Shown one piece after another: positions 46,948-56,976 of a DNA stretch of 64,000 nucleotides. Below the pieces are notes generated by a model. That model worked only from the letters and a program-made list of their open reading frames with translations. It had not been told where the DNA came from and did not search any database. This DNA is from Capillidium heterosporum (taxonomy: Eukaryota; Entomophthoromycota; Entomophthoromycetes; Entomophthorales; Capillidiaceae). Both the position numbers and the translations under genes were made by a program. The stretch spans positions 434,001 through 498,000 of the forward strand of contig WBMQ01000003.1 in assembly GCA_016630905.1 (NCBI GenBank), read 5' to 3'. Numbering within the stretch: position 1 is the first letter of the stretch; each line of letters begins with the position of its first letter.

Positions 46948-48182
46948 TGCATTTCACTTTACTTTTAGATTTTAGGATGCCTTTCCAACTTTTTATACGG
47001 CTACGTCGCCTATAGGATCTAGCCGAAACTTATTAATAGGACTTCGAGATGATGTAGACGCTACTTTAGAAATACTTTAATAGAATTCTATAAATATAAA
47101 TATATGCAAAGTTTTGTTCGTGGTTTGTACTATTTTTACATGCTTAAAGCTACATTTACTTGGATGTTTTAGCTTCAATTTGAATTGAAGCGTTGGGTAC
47201 CTTTGCCTTAGCGCCAGATTAATACTATTACTTCTAATATAGATATCTTATAACCAATGTTATAAAGCATACATATACTGCCCTATAGTGTTACATAAAT
47301 AAACACATTTGCCCCTTAGAAAAGTCTTGCTTGGCCTAATGAATGTCTTAAACATCAATATGTAGATGCTGTAACACTTATTTATAGGCTATACGCTGTA
47401 GGTTTATACATTGGCCATCTCAATAACAATAGACGCCTTGGTAAAAGTATATGATGTCGCAAGAAGTCTTGGAAATATTCTGTAATCTACAATATCCTAT
47501 CTCCTAAATGAAAATCCATCTTTTGACTGTGAGGCTTAGTGCTTGGTAGTATCATATCCAAGACCATAATGGTTTATAATAGTATATTAAACCGATGTAC
47601 GGTACGAGCTAGCACTTTGGATGTAAATATTTAAAGTTTCAAAGTATTTTTAACATCAGCTACCATTGAAGCTGATATTTCGCTATAAAAAGCATAGAAC
47701 CTAGTGAATATAGTTAGTTATTTAGAAAAATGCCAAAATGCATTGCTGCACAATAAATAAAATTTCCAAGTAGCTGACGTATTGATACCTGACGCTAGGT
47801 AGCAGGATCATATAAATTGCTAGGCATAACTTCTGTTCATTATTGATAGTGGCTAATGAGATTAAAGCTACAAAGTTTATCTTACAAATATTGTATAATT
47901 ACGCCCTATTAATTCCGAATATTATATTCTACAATTTTAAGCTATAACGTCATGCCATCTAGCTACAAATATTTCCGACAAGCCCACCCATCAGCCTATT
48001 TTTAAAAGCATAGGTGATCTAAAAACAAATAGCTCTATTTTTATCTCTCCAAGCTACTCTACATCCATCGTCAAGTTTTCACTGGTACCACCATCACAAC
48101 CAAAAAGGTATTTAAAGACTACAAATCGCTCCAAATCTTAAAACAAAGCAAGAATAAGAAAGAGATCACCTGCATCCTAAAA
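46948..48182. other. Intergenic AT-rich
   Basis: No supported gene. The last 70 nt hold an A-rich leader and a TATTTAAAG element near 48109, upstream of the next small secreted gene. Confidence 0.35.
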
Positions 48183-48357
48183 ATGAAATTCACCTCCATT
48201 GTATCCTTCGTACTGGTTACCATCACTCCTGCCTTGGCTCAATATTATAGACCCAGTTGTCCAGGATGTAACAGTTACTTCGACTGTTACCACCTCGACT
48301 TTAGTTACTGTAACTGAAACTGCTCCCTGTTCATCCTCTCCACCCATTTACTACTGA
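48183..48357 (+). pseudogene. MKFTSIVS family member with one-base frameshift
   Basis: The signal peptide MKFTSIVSFVLVTITPALA is followed by QYYRPSCPG. Directly after it the frame shifts by one base (near 48263): the next frame gives VTVTSTVTTSTLVTVTET and APCSSSPPIYY, the family's Thr-rich body and ending. The length is 3n+1, so one extra base explains it. As written the product ends early after a Cys/Tyr-rich nonsense tail. It is a recent pseudogene or a sequencing error. Confidence 0.6.
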
Positions 48358-49777
48358 TATTCAATCGTAAATATACTTATTGTTTAAAATAAATGGAAAT
48401 ATATACAATAATTTATAGCTTTATATATTCTGAGTGGCTGTAATGCCAAATGTTTATAGTAGTTGAAGCCGACTCTGCTTCGTTACCACATATAAATACC
48501 AATAGTTTATTTGTAGAAAGGCAAGTGCAGGTGGATGAGGTGCCAACTTTTACATTGAATCACTACCACAAATATCTATTGATAAGGTTTATATTAGTCT
48601 CTATGAACAGATTAGTGAATGAAATTTTAATATTTAAAATATAGAATCCAAAAACAGTTTAAAAAGACCAACTGAGGCAGGTCACTAACCCTGTATATTT
48701 CTTTTTATTATAGAATAAAGTATAGCTATATAGCGCCTTTAATGTAAAATATGCCTTTTTTATGATATCTAGTAGGTTTGCTAATTTACATTTGAAAATA
48801 CACACATAGTTGATATGGCGATAAAATAACAGCATTTACTTCCTTATGTATAGCTCGAATATTGAAATTTTAAAAACACTAAAATACCACAAATATATTT
48901 TATAGTAACACCATGCCTTTGAATTTTTATGTTTACTATAGTTTCTATGCCTACACATTCAAATTTATTTTCGTGTTTTGGAATTTGGATTAGTTCAAAT
49001 CAAAATCCAAAATTTCAAACTAACTTCGCTGAAACTTCAAAAATATAATAGATTTATACTTTGTATATTTAAATGTATTTATCATATATTTTTATCGTAT
49101 ATTTATATGTGATTACTTTTCCCAACATTTATATTGATAAAAATTATGTATATAGCCTAAATTTCAATATTACACTTGCGTATCGAATTAGCCTAATCAG
49201 AGTATGTTACCTATCCCTATATTTATATTTTTCTTTGAACAATTCTTATCATACACTACTAAAGCTTTTATACATGTATTTTTAAACCATAGTTCAACAA
49301 CTAGGTTGAATTTCAGATTGTAGTGTGGAATATATAAGATACCAAGGCAAAGGATAGTTTCAAGGGTAGATGGCCTATTCTAGTCAGGTAATTAAAGGTT
49401 AGCAGCGATAGTATCAACGTTTGTATTATATATATGTTGATTAATATAGCTTACAAGTTTTACACCTATAACGACATCAATTAGGTTTTCGTATAGATGC
49501 CGTTTTAGGCTTAGGCTATGTGCCATTAATAATTGATTCTGTATTCTCAAATTCAGGAAAGTGCGTTTCGATAAATGGATATATAAGCCCGTTTTCAACA
49601 TACAACTAGTCTCTACCTACTATAAAAATAGCTTTGATATAGTCCATATCCTGGAATCTTTGATGTTTATTAAAATAGGGTTGCTACCAATCTTGTCAAA
49701 CAAAATCTCTAGAATTAAGTATGATGTAAACAAAAGTTTACAAAGTTCAATCCATCCTAAAGTGACCAAAACTTCTC
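48358..49777. other. Intergenic, extremely AT-rich
   Basis: Short frames (48450, 49073 and 49561 on plus; 49392 on minus) are rich in Tyr/Ile/Leu because of base composition and are not supported as genes. Confidence 0.35.
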
Positions 49778-50846
49778 ATGAGTTTCCTTGAAGTTTTAGA
49801 GCAACTGGTCTATAGAGCCAAGCTACTAGACGAGACGAGTACCAAGCTAGTTCAAGATCATTTTTTCTACCCGTCCAAAAGGTTAGGTAAGGAGGAAAAT
49901 GTGCTACTAGCTAAGGAGTTATCCAATTTAAAGGAAAGGTGTAAAGAGAAATGGGAAGAGCTAGTCGATGTAAGTTTATTTCAATGCTTTTATTTAACCT
50001 ACTTTCATTAGCTAAAAAACCAAATAAGGACGTTTGATGAAGGCACACTCGACTCACCTGAGACTAGGAATTTGGAGTTAGACTTGTTGTTCTACGAAAA
50101 GGCAAAGCTACAACAGATGATACACAGGTTGGAAGAAGACAACGAAATTATCCATCTAGAACCGAACCCTTTAATACGAAGTATAAATTTCGAACAGTCA
50201 ATAAGCAACTCCAAGACTAACTACCAGCAACTTTTAAATGAGTTACAGCTACAGTTAAAATTAATAGAATCCAAGAAAGAATGTGCCAGTAAAGATCTTC
50301 AACGACTTGAAGAGTATCAAAGTAGACCTAGTAAAGAAGATCGACCTTGTAAAAGCAAAAAGCCAAGCTGACGACGCTGAATTATTGCTGAAGAAGCGGA
50401 ATTGAAAAGGCTGAAGAAATTAGCGACTATTATAGAGATGCCTTGAAAGAGTTTGTCAAGCATGCTTTCCCACCTAGATCTATTCAAACGGTAAACTATT
50501 CAAATCCTTCAATCAACCTAATGACCCACCTATTTTTTAGAAATTAAGTACTTCTTTAACACAAAAGGCCAACTACCCACCCAAACTAATAAATTTGCTT
50601 GAGGTAAGCTTTACTATTCATTTTAGTATTAAATTTATTTTCAAATTTAAATAGGAACTGGTAACCCTAAGTGAGACGAACAGTTACTATCAGCTCCCCT
50701 TTGACAAAGAAGAAGACCCAGATGGTGAGTTTGAAGAGCATTGGACCCCCTATTTAAAACTATTGACCAAAGCACAGTTGATCAATTATCATCCAAAGGA
50801 TGCCTCTAGGCTTCAACTAGTTTCTACTGAGCTTTGGAACGAGTGA
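49778..50846 (+). CDS. CENPK: CENP-K-like inner kinetochore (CCAN) protein
   Basis: CENP-K belongs to the CENP-H/I/K complex at centromeres. The exons are 49778-49969, 50012-50490, 50541-50603 and 50655-50846. The N-terminal two thirds are coiled coil. The C-terminus EEHWTPYLKLLTKAQLINYH plus PKDASRLQL matches the CENP-K signature (a Trp-x-Pro-Tyr block, then a His-Pro-x-Asp block). KEFVKHAFP precedes exon 3, as expected. Inside exon 2 (about 50320-50415) the frame changes by two bases in total. Either a further intron runs from a GT near 50326 to the AG ending GCTGAAG (about 95 nt, phase-compatible), or there are two single-base insertions. Without resolving this, the joined protein cannot be stated exactly. 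It would be roughly 280-310 aa. Confidence 0.72.
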
Positions 50847-52464
50847 TTTAAATGCTTTTATTTTTATATTTTCTTGATAAGTAGTTTTGACAATATGTTT
50901 TTGTATATGTTGCATATTTTAATCGAATCCATTTAAACGTATTTTGGTTAGAGTGCTAAAAGGTTTTCATTGCAATATCTCAGCTGTGATTAAATGGCAC
51001 TAGGATCAACTTAAGCAAACCCGAATTGAAAGGTCTTGGGATAGAATTTCACTTTATGCTTTAATATTTAGGTTCATGTTTTTTCAAATAGCTTAAATCG
51101 CTTTAATGGTCGATTATTCACTTTCCAAACGTCTCCTTGAAAATCCTCAGGCTGTTGATCTAAAAGATTTGGACCATACAATTTCATTCAATTCCAGGTA
51201 TGGACTACAACTGACTACTGCATTAAAGACATTCCCAATGCCCTTGTAAAATCAAATTCATTTCATGAGCTTCAACTCCTCTATTCTGACTGTGTCTTCT
51301 CTTTAATTATGATGCTTAATTTTATCTTGCATCTGCCTTATCTCTCCCACCCCATTCCTCCCTTACTCGATCATACCGTAAGTATCGGTTTTGGTAATCA
51401 ACGATATATTCATTTGTATATTGGGAAAGTAGTTGGTTAGTTATTTGTACAATCTCTTGATAACATTTTGTTGCTGCCATCAATTTAGTTAATTGTTTTT
51501 CCTAACATCCATGTGAATGACAAAATGCACCAAGAAAGTCATATATCCTTGCCTATATAAGCTAGTCACCTTGATCTTAATAACGATTCTAAAATCGAAA
51601 CAACTGGATATAGTTGTCCCTTACCTTTTTTGGCAGAATATGTAAGGTTTTAAACTAGGGCTTGTATAGATAATTAATAAATTAATATTCGAAAGTTGGC
51701 CAAAGTAGTATATAAAGTCTACCAAGGATCTGCTTAGGTTGACGAGCTCACACCTTGACCCAATAAACATAAATTTTGAGGTGAGAATCAAACTTTTGAC
51801 GTCCTCGGTTTACTCCAATATCTCCATATTTGTTCGATTTTGCAGTTTATCCATCGGCTATATTTGCAACATAGATCATTAGCGCCTGGCCTTTTTCACT
51901 ACCACCTTCCTAATCGTAAATTGGCATTTTGGACTTCCCCAATCCAATATAAATCCTCCGAAATTGGAAATCCCCCACACCTACATATTTCACCAAACTA
52001 TTGGTTGGATTATGAGGTTAAATTTGAACTAAATTAAAAGATATTGATTCCGATCCGTTTATGGTAAAAGCAGTATTGTAATAGAGCCGGAATTCCAAAT
52101 TCTAAAAATAAGGCAGAAGTGGTATGCGAAATACAATCATCAACATCTTCTGTATGCCTCTACTCCGGTCAGTTGTACCGGTAACAAACTATACTGTCAT
52201 AGCGTAAAGTTTTCATTGCCACAGTATCGTCAAGGCAAAAGGTGGGGTACTAGTTTGGACTAAATTGGTGGTTTGCAAGGAGTCTAATGTAGTAGGTGAA
52301 ATCATTTTCAACCGTTCATTTCGAAAGAAGGTTATAAAGATCCCTGCCTAAAAAATTTCAAGATGGAATTCATAAATTGAAAGTTTCTTCGGATCCAACC
52401 TTTTTAAACCAGCAAGAAGTCTTTTAATTTTTACCAAGTTCTATCAACTACTAACCCAACTAAT
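50847..52464. other. Intergenic; coding-like island near 51104-51380
   Basis: A frame of 51 codons starts at an ATG at 51104 (SLSKRLLENPQAVDLKDLDH). A second open frame runs 51190-51375 with higher C content and ends at a GTAAGT. These could be exons of an undetected or decayed gene. TATAAAG at 52333-52339 serves the next gene. Confidence 0.25.
52333..52339 (+). promoter_or_regulatory. TATA box of the GH72 gene
   Basis: TATAAAG 126 nt upstream of the ATG, followed by an A/C-rich leader, as in the other highly expressed genes here. Confidence 0.45.
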
Positions 52465-54066
52465 ATGCTCGGCCAACGTCTACTAAGTCTACTGCTACTA
52501 CCGATGGTAGCTTTGAGTATCAACCCCATCGAGATCAAGGGTACCAAATTTTTCGACAGCAAGACTGGTGATGAGTTTTTCATCAAAGGTATTGCCTACC
52601 AACCCCGTTTAGGTGGCAGTTCCGACCCTTTGGCAATCCCCAACAACTGCAAGCGTGACATAAAATACCTCAAAGACTTGGGTATCAACACCATCCGTGT
52701 CTACGAATCTTACCCCTGGAACAACCACGACGAGTGTATGAAAGCCTTCAGCGACGCTGGTATCTACTTGATCCTCGACTTGGCCATACCCTCCCGATCC
52801 ATCAACCGTGAGGAACCCCACTACGATACCGATGTCTTCATTCATCACAAACAGAACGTCGACGCCTTTGCCAAGTACGACAATGTTTTAGGTTTCTTCG
52901 CCGGTAATGAGGTAAGTAATTCCAAGGAGTTCACCGAAGCTTCGGCCCACATCAAAGCTTTGTTACGTGATATGAAGGCTTACGTCAAGACCAAGTCAAG
53001 ATACATTCCAGTTGGTTACGCCAACAACGACGACCCCGACGTTAGAGTTGAGATTCAGGACTACTTCAACTGTGGTGATGACAGCGAACGAGCCGATTTC
53101 TACGGCATCAACATCTACTCATGGTGTGGCGACTCCTCCTTTAAGAAATCAGGCTACGACAAGCGTACTGAAGAAATAAAAGATTACAATATCCCGGCCA
53201 TCCTTTCGGAGTACGGGTGCAACACGATCAAGCCCCGTCCCTTTGGCGACGCCTTGGCTTTGTATAGCGACGAAATGAGTGAAAAATGGTCGGGAGGTAT
53301 TATCTACGAATACAGTGAAGAGAAGAATGAGTACGGTTTAGTGCAGATCGATGAAAAGGGTACCGTCAAGACTTTACCTGACTACGATACCGTCAAGAAG
53401 AATTTGGCCAAGTCCAAACCTAAATCTGTCAAGAAAGACAGCTACAGCCCCAACGGTAAGAAGTCAAGCTGTCCAGCTATAAACTCCAACTGGAAGGCCG
53501 GTCAAAAGTTGCCCAAGACCCCGTCGGAAGCTGCTTGTGAGTGCATCTACAAGACTTTAGAGTGCAAAGTTAACGACAAGGGTTTGGACATAGATAACGG
53601 TAAGAAAGTTGGCCAGACTATCGGTGAGCTATGTGGCTTTGGTCTGTGTGACTCCATCTCCATGGATGTCAGTAAAGGTACTTATGGTGACTACTCCTTC
53701 TGCTCAACTAAAGTACGTAACTCTATTGTCTTCAACGCCGCCTACAAGAAGGGAAGCAAGTGCGACTTCAACGGATTCGCTACTAAAGGTTCGGCTGACA
53801 AGGATAGTGGCGACTGTGCTAAAATGTCAGCCAATTTGAAAGACGCCCCCAAGCCCTCCAAGCTTGGAAACGATATTACCGATAAAGCTAAACAAGATTC
53901 AGAGAAAAATGACTCCAACAAGGATAAAGGACCCGCTACTGACGGCAAAAGCGGAAGTGGGAGTGGTGGTAGTGATGGTGGAAGCAACTCAAAGGGACAG
54001 CCTCAGTCCGAAGCTAAGTTGTTTTTAGTTGCCATTGTCGCTTTAAGTGTTACGCTGTTGTTCTAA
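52465..54066 (+). CDS. GAS1: GPI-anchored beta-1,3-glucanosyltransferase, GH72 + CBM43 (Gas1/Gel type)
   Basis: The enzyme cuts and re-ligates beta-1,3-glucan chains in the cell wall. A single exon of 533 aa: signal peptide 1-18 (LLSLLLLPMVALS), GH72 domain about 20-310 with the acid/base Glu in GFFAGNEVSNS (about residue 149) and the nucleophile Glu in AILSEYGCN (about 248), then a CBM43/X8 cysteine-rich module about 334-452 (ACECIYKTLECKV, FGLCDSIS, KCDFNGFA). A Ser/Gly-rich stretch follows, then a hydrophobic GPI-anchor tail (KLFLVAIVALSVTLLF). This is the full GAS1-type (GH72+) architecture. Exon GC is visibly higher than in neighbours, suggesting codon bias from high expression. The lack of introns contrasts with the intron-rich housekeeping genes. 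Confidence 0.95.
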   Translation: MLGQRLLSLLLLPMVALSINPIEIKGTKFFDSKTGDEFFIKGIAYQPRLGGSSDPLAIPNNCKRDIKYLKDLGINTIRVYESYPWNNHDECMKAFSDAGIYLILDLAIPSRSINREEPHYDTDVFIHHKQNVDAFAKYDNVLGFFAGNEVSNSKEFTEASAHIKALLRDMKAYVKTKSRYIPVGYANNDDPDVRVEIQDYFNCGDDSERADFYGINIYSWCGDSSFKKSGYDKRTEEIKDYNIPAILSEYGCNTIKPRPFGDALALYSDEMSEKWSGGIIYEYSEEKNEYGLVQIDEKGTVKTLPDYDTVKKNLAKSKPKSVKKDSYSPNGKKSSCPAINSNWKAGQKLPKTPSEAACECIYKTLECKVNDKGLDIDNGKKVGQTIGELCGFGLCDSISMDVSKGTYGDYSFCSTKVRNSIVFNAAYKKGSKCDFNGFATKGSADKDSGDCAKMSANLKDAPKPSKLGNDITDKAKQDSEKNDSNKDKGPATDGKSGSGSGGSDGGSNSKGQPQSEAKLFLVAIVALSVTLLF

Positions 54067-54458
54067 GTTTGAATTTTCTGCTTTTTCTATCAATACTAAT
54101 AAAAGAGTTTGAAAAACGTTTTGCTTTGATTTTTGAATTTATAGCTTTTTAAACCTTTGCCATTTCTTGGCATATTTGAAAGCGGAACAAAATCTTAGTG
54201 GTAGGATGGGATCCTTATTCTTACTCTGGTCAGAATGTTTTAAATTTATAATAGATTTATGCTAAAGTTTTGTTGGGTAACACATCCGGCTGGATTAAAG
54301 CTATAGCTGAATCATGATTTAAACAATCAGAGTACTGCTTCTATATGTTGATAAATATCACTTTCACTATACTTTATTGTAAATGTGCATGTAAATAAAC
54401 CTGCTAATGAATCGATATATAAACACTTTAGTACAATAAAAAGAAATACAGCATTATA
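54067..54458. other. Intergenic between convergent genes
   Basis: It contains the GH72 gene's 3' end with AATAAAAG near 54099. No other gene was seen. Confidence 0.4.
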
Positions 54459-55312
54459 CTACTCTATTGTTCTAGATATAACGAGTACTGCTTGAATGAT
54501 GTAAGCCAAGAAACTGTTGAAATAGCTGTTCAAGAACCGAGTGTTAGCTACATTGTTGGTAAATACATCCTTATTTCCATGGATTTCATCAATGGCTCGT
54601 TTACAGAATGGGCCGACTAGCCCATGGTCATAGCAGTACTTTAAAAAGGGGAACGACTCAAACCAGTATAGTATAAGAAATGGAACAGTTTTGAAGAGTA
54701 GGGAACTTATTGCATTTCCACAGTTGACATTTTGCAATAATCTTCTGGACATCCTCAACACCCATTTATTTAATAAGCTTGATGCCAGCCTTGTTTAAAT
54801 TGATAAAACTAATGATTACCTTGAGGTTTTGTGCTCGATATCATCAACTACCATCACCCCAGTACAAACTTCTCTTAGATTCGGCTTGTACATCTCTTTA
54901 AATGCTCCGAAAGTCTAGTATGATTTTATGAAAATTGATGATTTGGCTTTCTTCAAGGCCGAAACTACGTTTACCTCCAATAAATTCGCACTCAAATTTC
55001 ATGTAGCTGATATCGTTATGGCTAATGTAGTCTAGTACCGGGCTATAGTGAGTGTATCCTTGATTAAAATCACTCAAGGAACTTGCTCCACTTATCACTA
55101 AACTGATTTAAGCTATATTCTAGATATATTAATGAAAGATAGCTGTTATTATTTACCAAATAATGCTATATTTTCTAATAAATATGGGGCAGAATCAGAT
55201 TTAAGCTTCTCTTCACTATAGTCAAAGTACTTTTAGTTGTGAAAATTTGATAGTTTCTGGACTGGAAGAACTCACCATTTTTTAGCGCATTATTGCGAAT
55301 GAGAGGCTTCAT
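54459..55312 (-). CDS. Five-exon gene of unknown function
   Basis: The exons on the minus strand are 55276-55312, 55157-55210, 54975-55097, 54820-54895 and 54459-54789. Phases agree for 206 aa. The model needs two AAG-type acceptors and one 30-nt intron, so details are tentative. Visible features are MKPLIRNNALKN at the start, a central FECEFIG segment, then REVCTGVMVVDDIEHKTSRL, a basic RMSRRLLQNV stretch, and a hydrophobic region (LLFKTVPFLILYWF, then FLAYIIQAVLVIS) that could be a membrane association or a buried core. An open frame continues upstream of the ATG to about 55450 without another ATG, and a TATA-like run lies near 55520. The true start may therefore lie upstream, or the gene may be damaged at its 5' end. 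No family was recognised. Confidence 0.45.
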
Positions 55313-56976
55313 CTTATCTGAATTATCGATATCAGCTATTAGAATATATACTGCTATATCAGTACTTTTATTAGAAATAGGAACCTTTAGGAAACTTAGT
55401 TTAATAGATTTGAAGGTTATCTTTTTTGGCTTTGTGCCAATCCCAGTAGTTTAAATCCGAAAATTTGGCTCGATATCTACGATTTCTTTAGGAAGAGTTT
55501 TTATCGTTCGAAGGTGCTTATATATATATAACTGAGTATAATAAGCTCGATCCTTCATCTATTCAAAATCCAAATCTCAAACTTTAACCATATAATAGAC
55601 TCTATAAGCGTTAAGGTATTTATGTATACTTGGATATTACTCAACAAAAACGATATCCCCATCATAAGATACATATTACTTTCATTGTTAGATGAAATAT
55701 ATTGGTGGATATCAAAAAAGGTAGACATCACAGCATAATAAAGCTTAACAGATAAATATTAAGCTTATCACTGGCAGTTTATTCACCTTAGTATAGTTTA
55801 TTATATAGAACAAACTTTCTTCCCATCATATCTTAACTTAGACTGATATCATCCAATAAAATTTATAGAGGGGATAGAATTCAATACATTACATATTTGC
55901 ATTCAATTTCCAACAACAGAAGCTTCAAAGAAAGCTAAGATGAGTTGTCAAATTTGTTTTAATCAAGCTTATATTAACATACTACCATTGCAAACTATTT
56001 CCAGATATCCAATCCTTGCAACACGTTCCTATAAATCGTAAAAGATTATAAAAGGCTAAACATTCCTAACTGATCGCCGTAATAAAACCAAGTGATTATA
56101 TCCATACCTGTTAGGTACTATGGATTGTCTATCTACTTTGGATAGCACGACACACACCTACCTGCTACGACACACTATTACACATCCAATTTGTCTAAAA
56201 TAAGGGTTAGTCTAACTAGTACAGCCTATTTTATCACTTGCCACCAACAGCTTCGTCGAAATTTAAATTCATATAATGGCTCCAATACATTGCCTTCTAG
56301 ACTACAGTTAAATTTTAGTAAACATGTACTAGGCCTCTGTATAGCGTAACCTGTTTGTTTCTACATATGCATATGTAGGCAACTTCATTCACCACCCACA
56401 AAAACTCGATCTTTGATTTAGTAATGGCTTACTAACATGTTCCGCCTATTCGATTAAAACTTTTGGAATACGTCAGAGGTCAAAGATACAATAGGCTCAA
56501 GATAACCGATTTTGACCTATATTTTCTACAAACCCTACGTTTAATCTTCACGGTTTACTCAAAGATAAGCTCATCATCTATATAGGTATACCGGAATATC
56601 AAACATTAGCCCATCCCCGATAAAATTTAGCGATTAGTAGTAGAAATTGGTTATCGCAATCGAATATTTATAGCTTTTTACTGACGTAGCAGCCTTTTAG
56701 AGCTGAGCCTAGCGTTGAATATGGTTAATTATTAGTTCATTAAAATTTATCCTTTACCTGTTGCATACTTTTAAAGTTTACCCTTATACCGTCCCTTTAT
56801 TTTGCAGAATGAGTATAAAAGTAGCACCAGTTTCATAGATAAAGCCATTTTGATTAGTTTTCTCTCCAAAGCATCTCTTATTAAGTCTACGTAAGCCAAA
56901 CCATAGCTTTTTGAAATTGAAACTTGGATCTAACAACGTTTTAATTTTATAGCCATCATCTGTTTTGCATCCTACT
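55313..56976. other. Intergenic AT-rich, 1.6 kb
   Basis: It holds the divergent promoters of the unknown minus-strand gene and of glycogen phosphorylase. No other gene was seen. The minus-strand frame at 56784-57155 is the shadow of the phosphorylase 5' end. Confidence 0.4.

Noticed and set aside
54898..55098. One-base frameshift making the gene at 54459-55312 a pseudogene
   Set aside because: A 79-nt intron from 54974 to 54896 keeps phase and removes the break, so no frameshift is needed, though the acceptor is weak.
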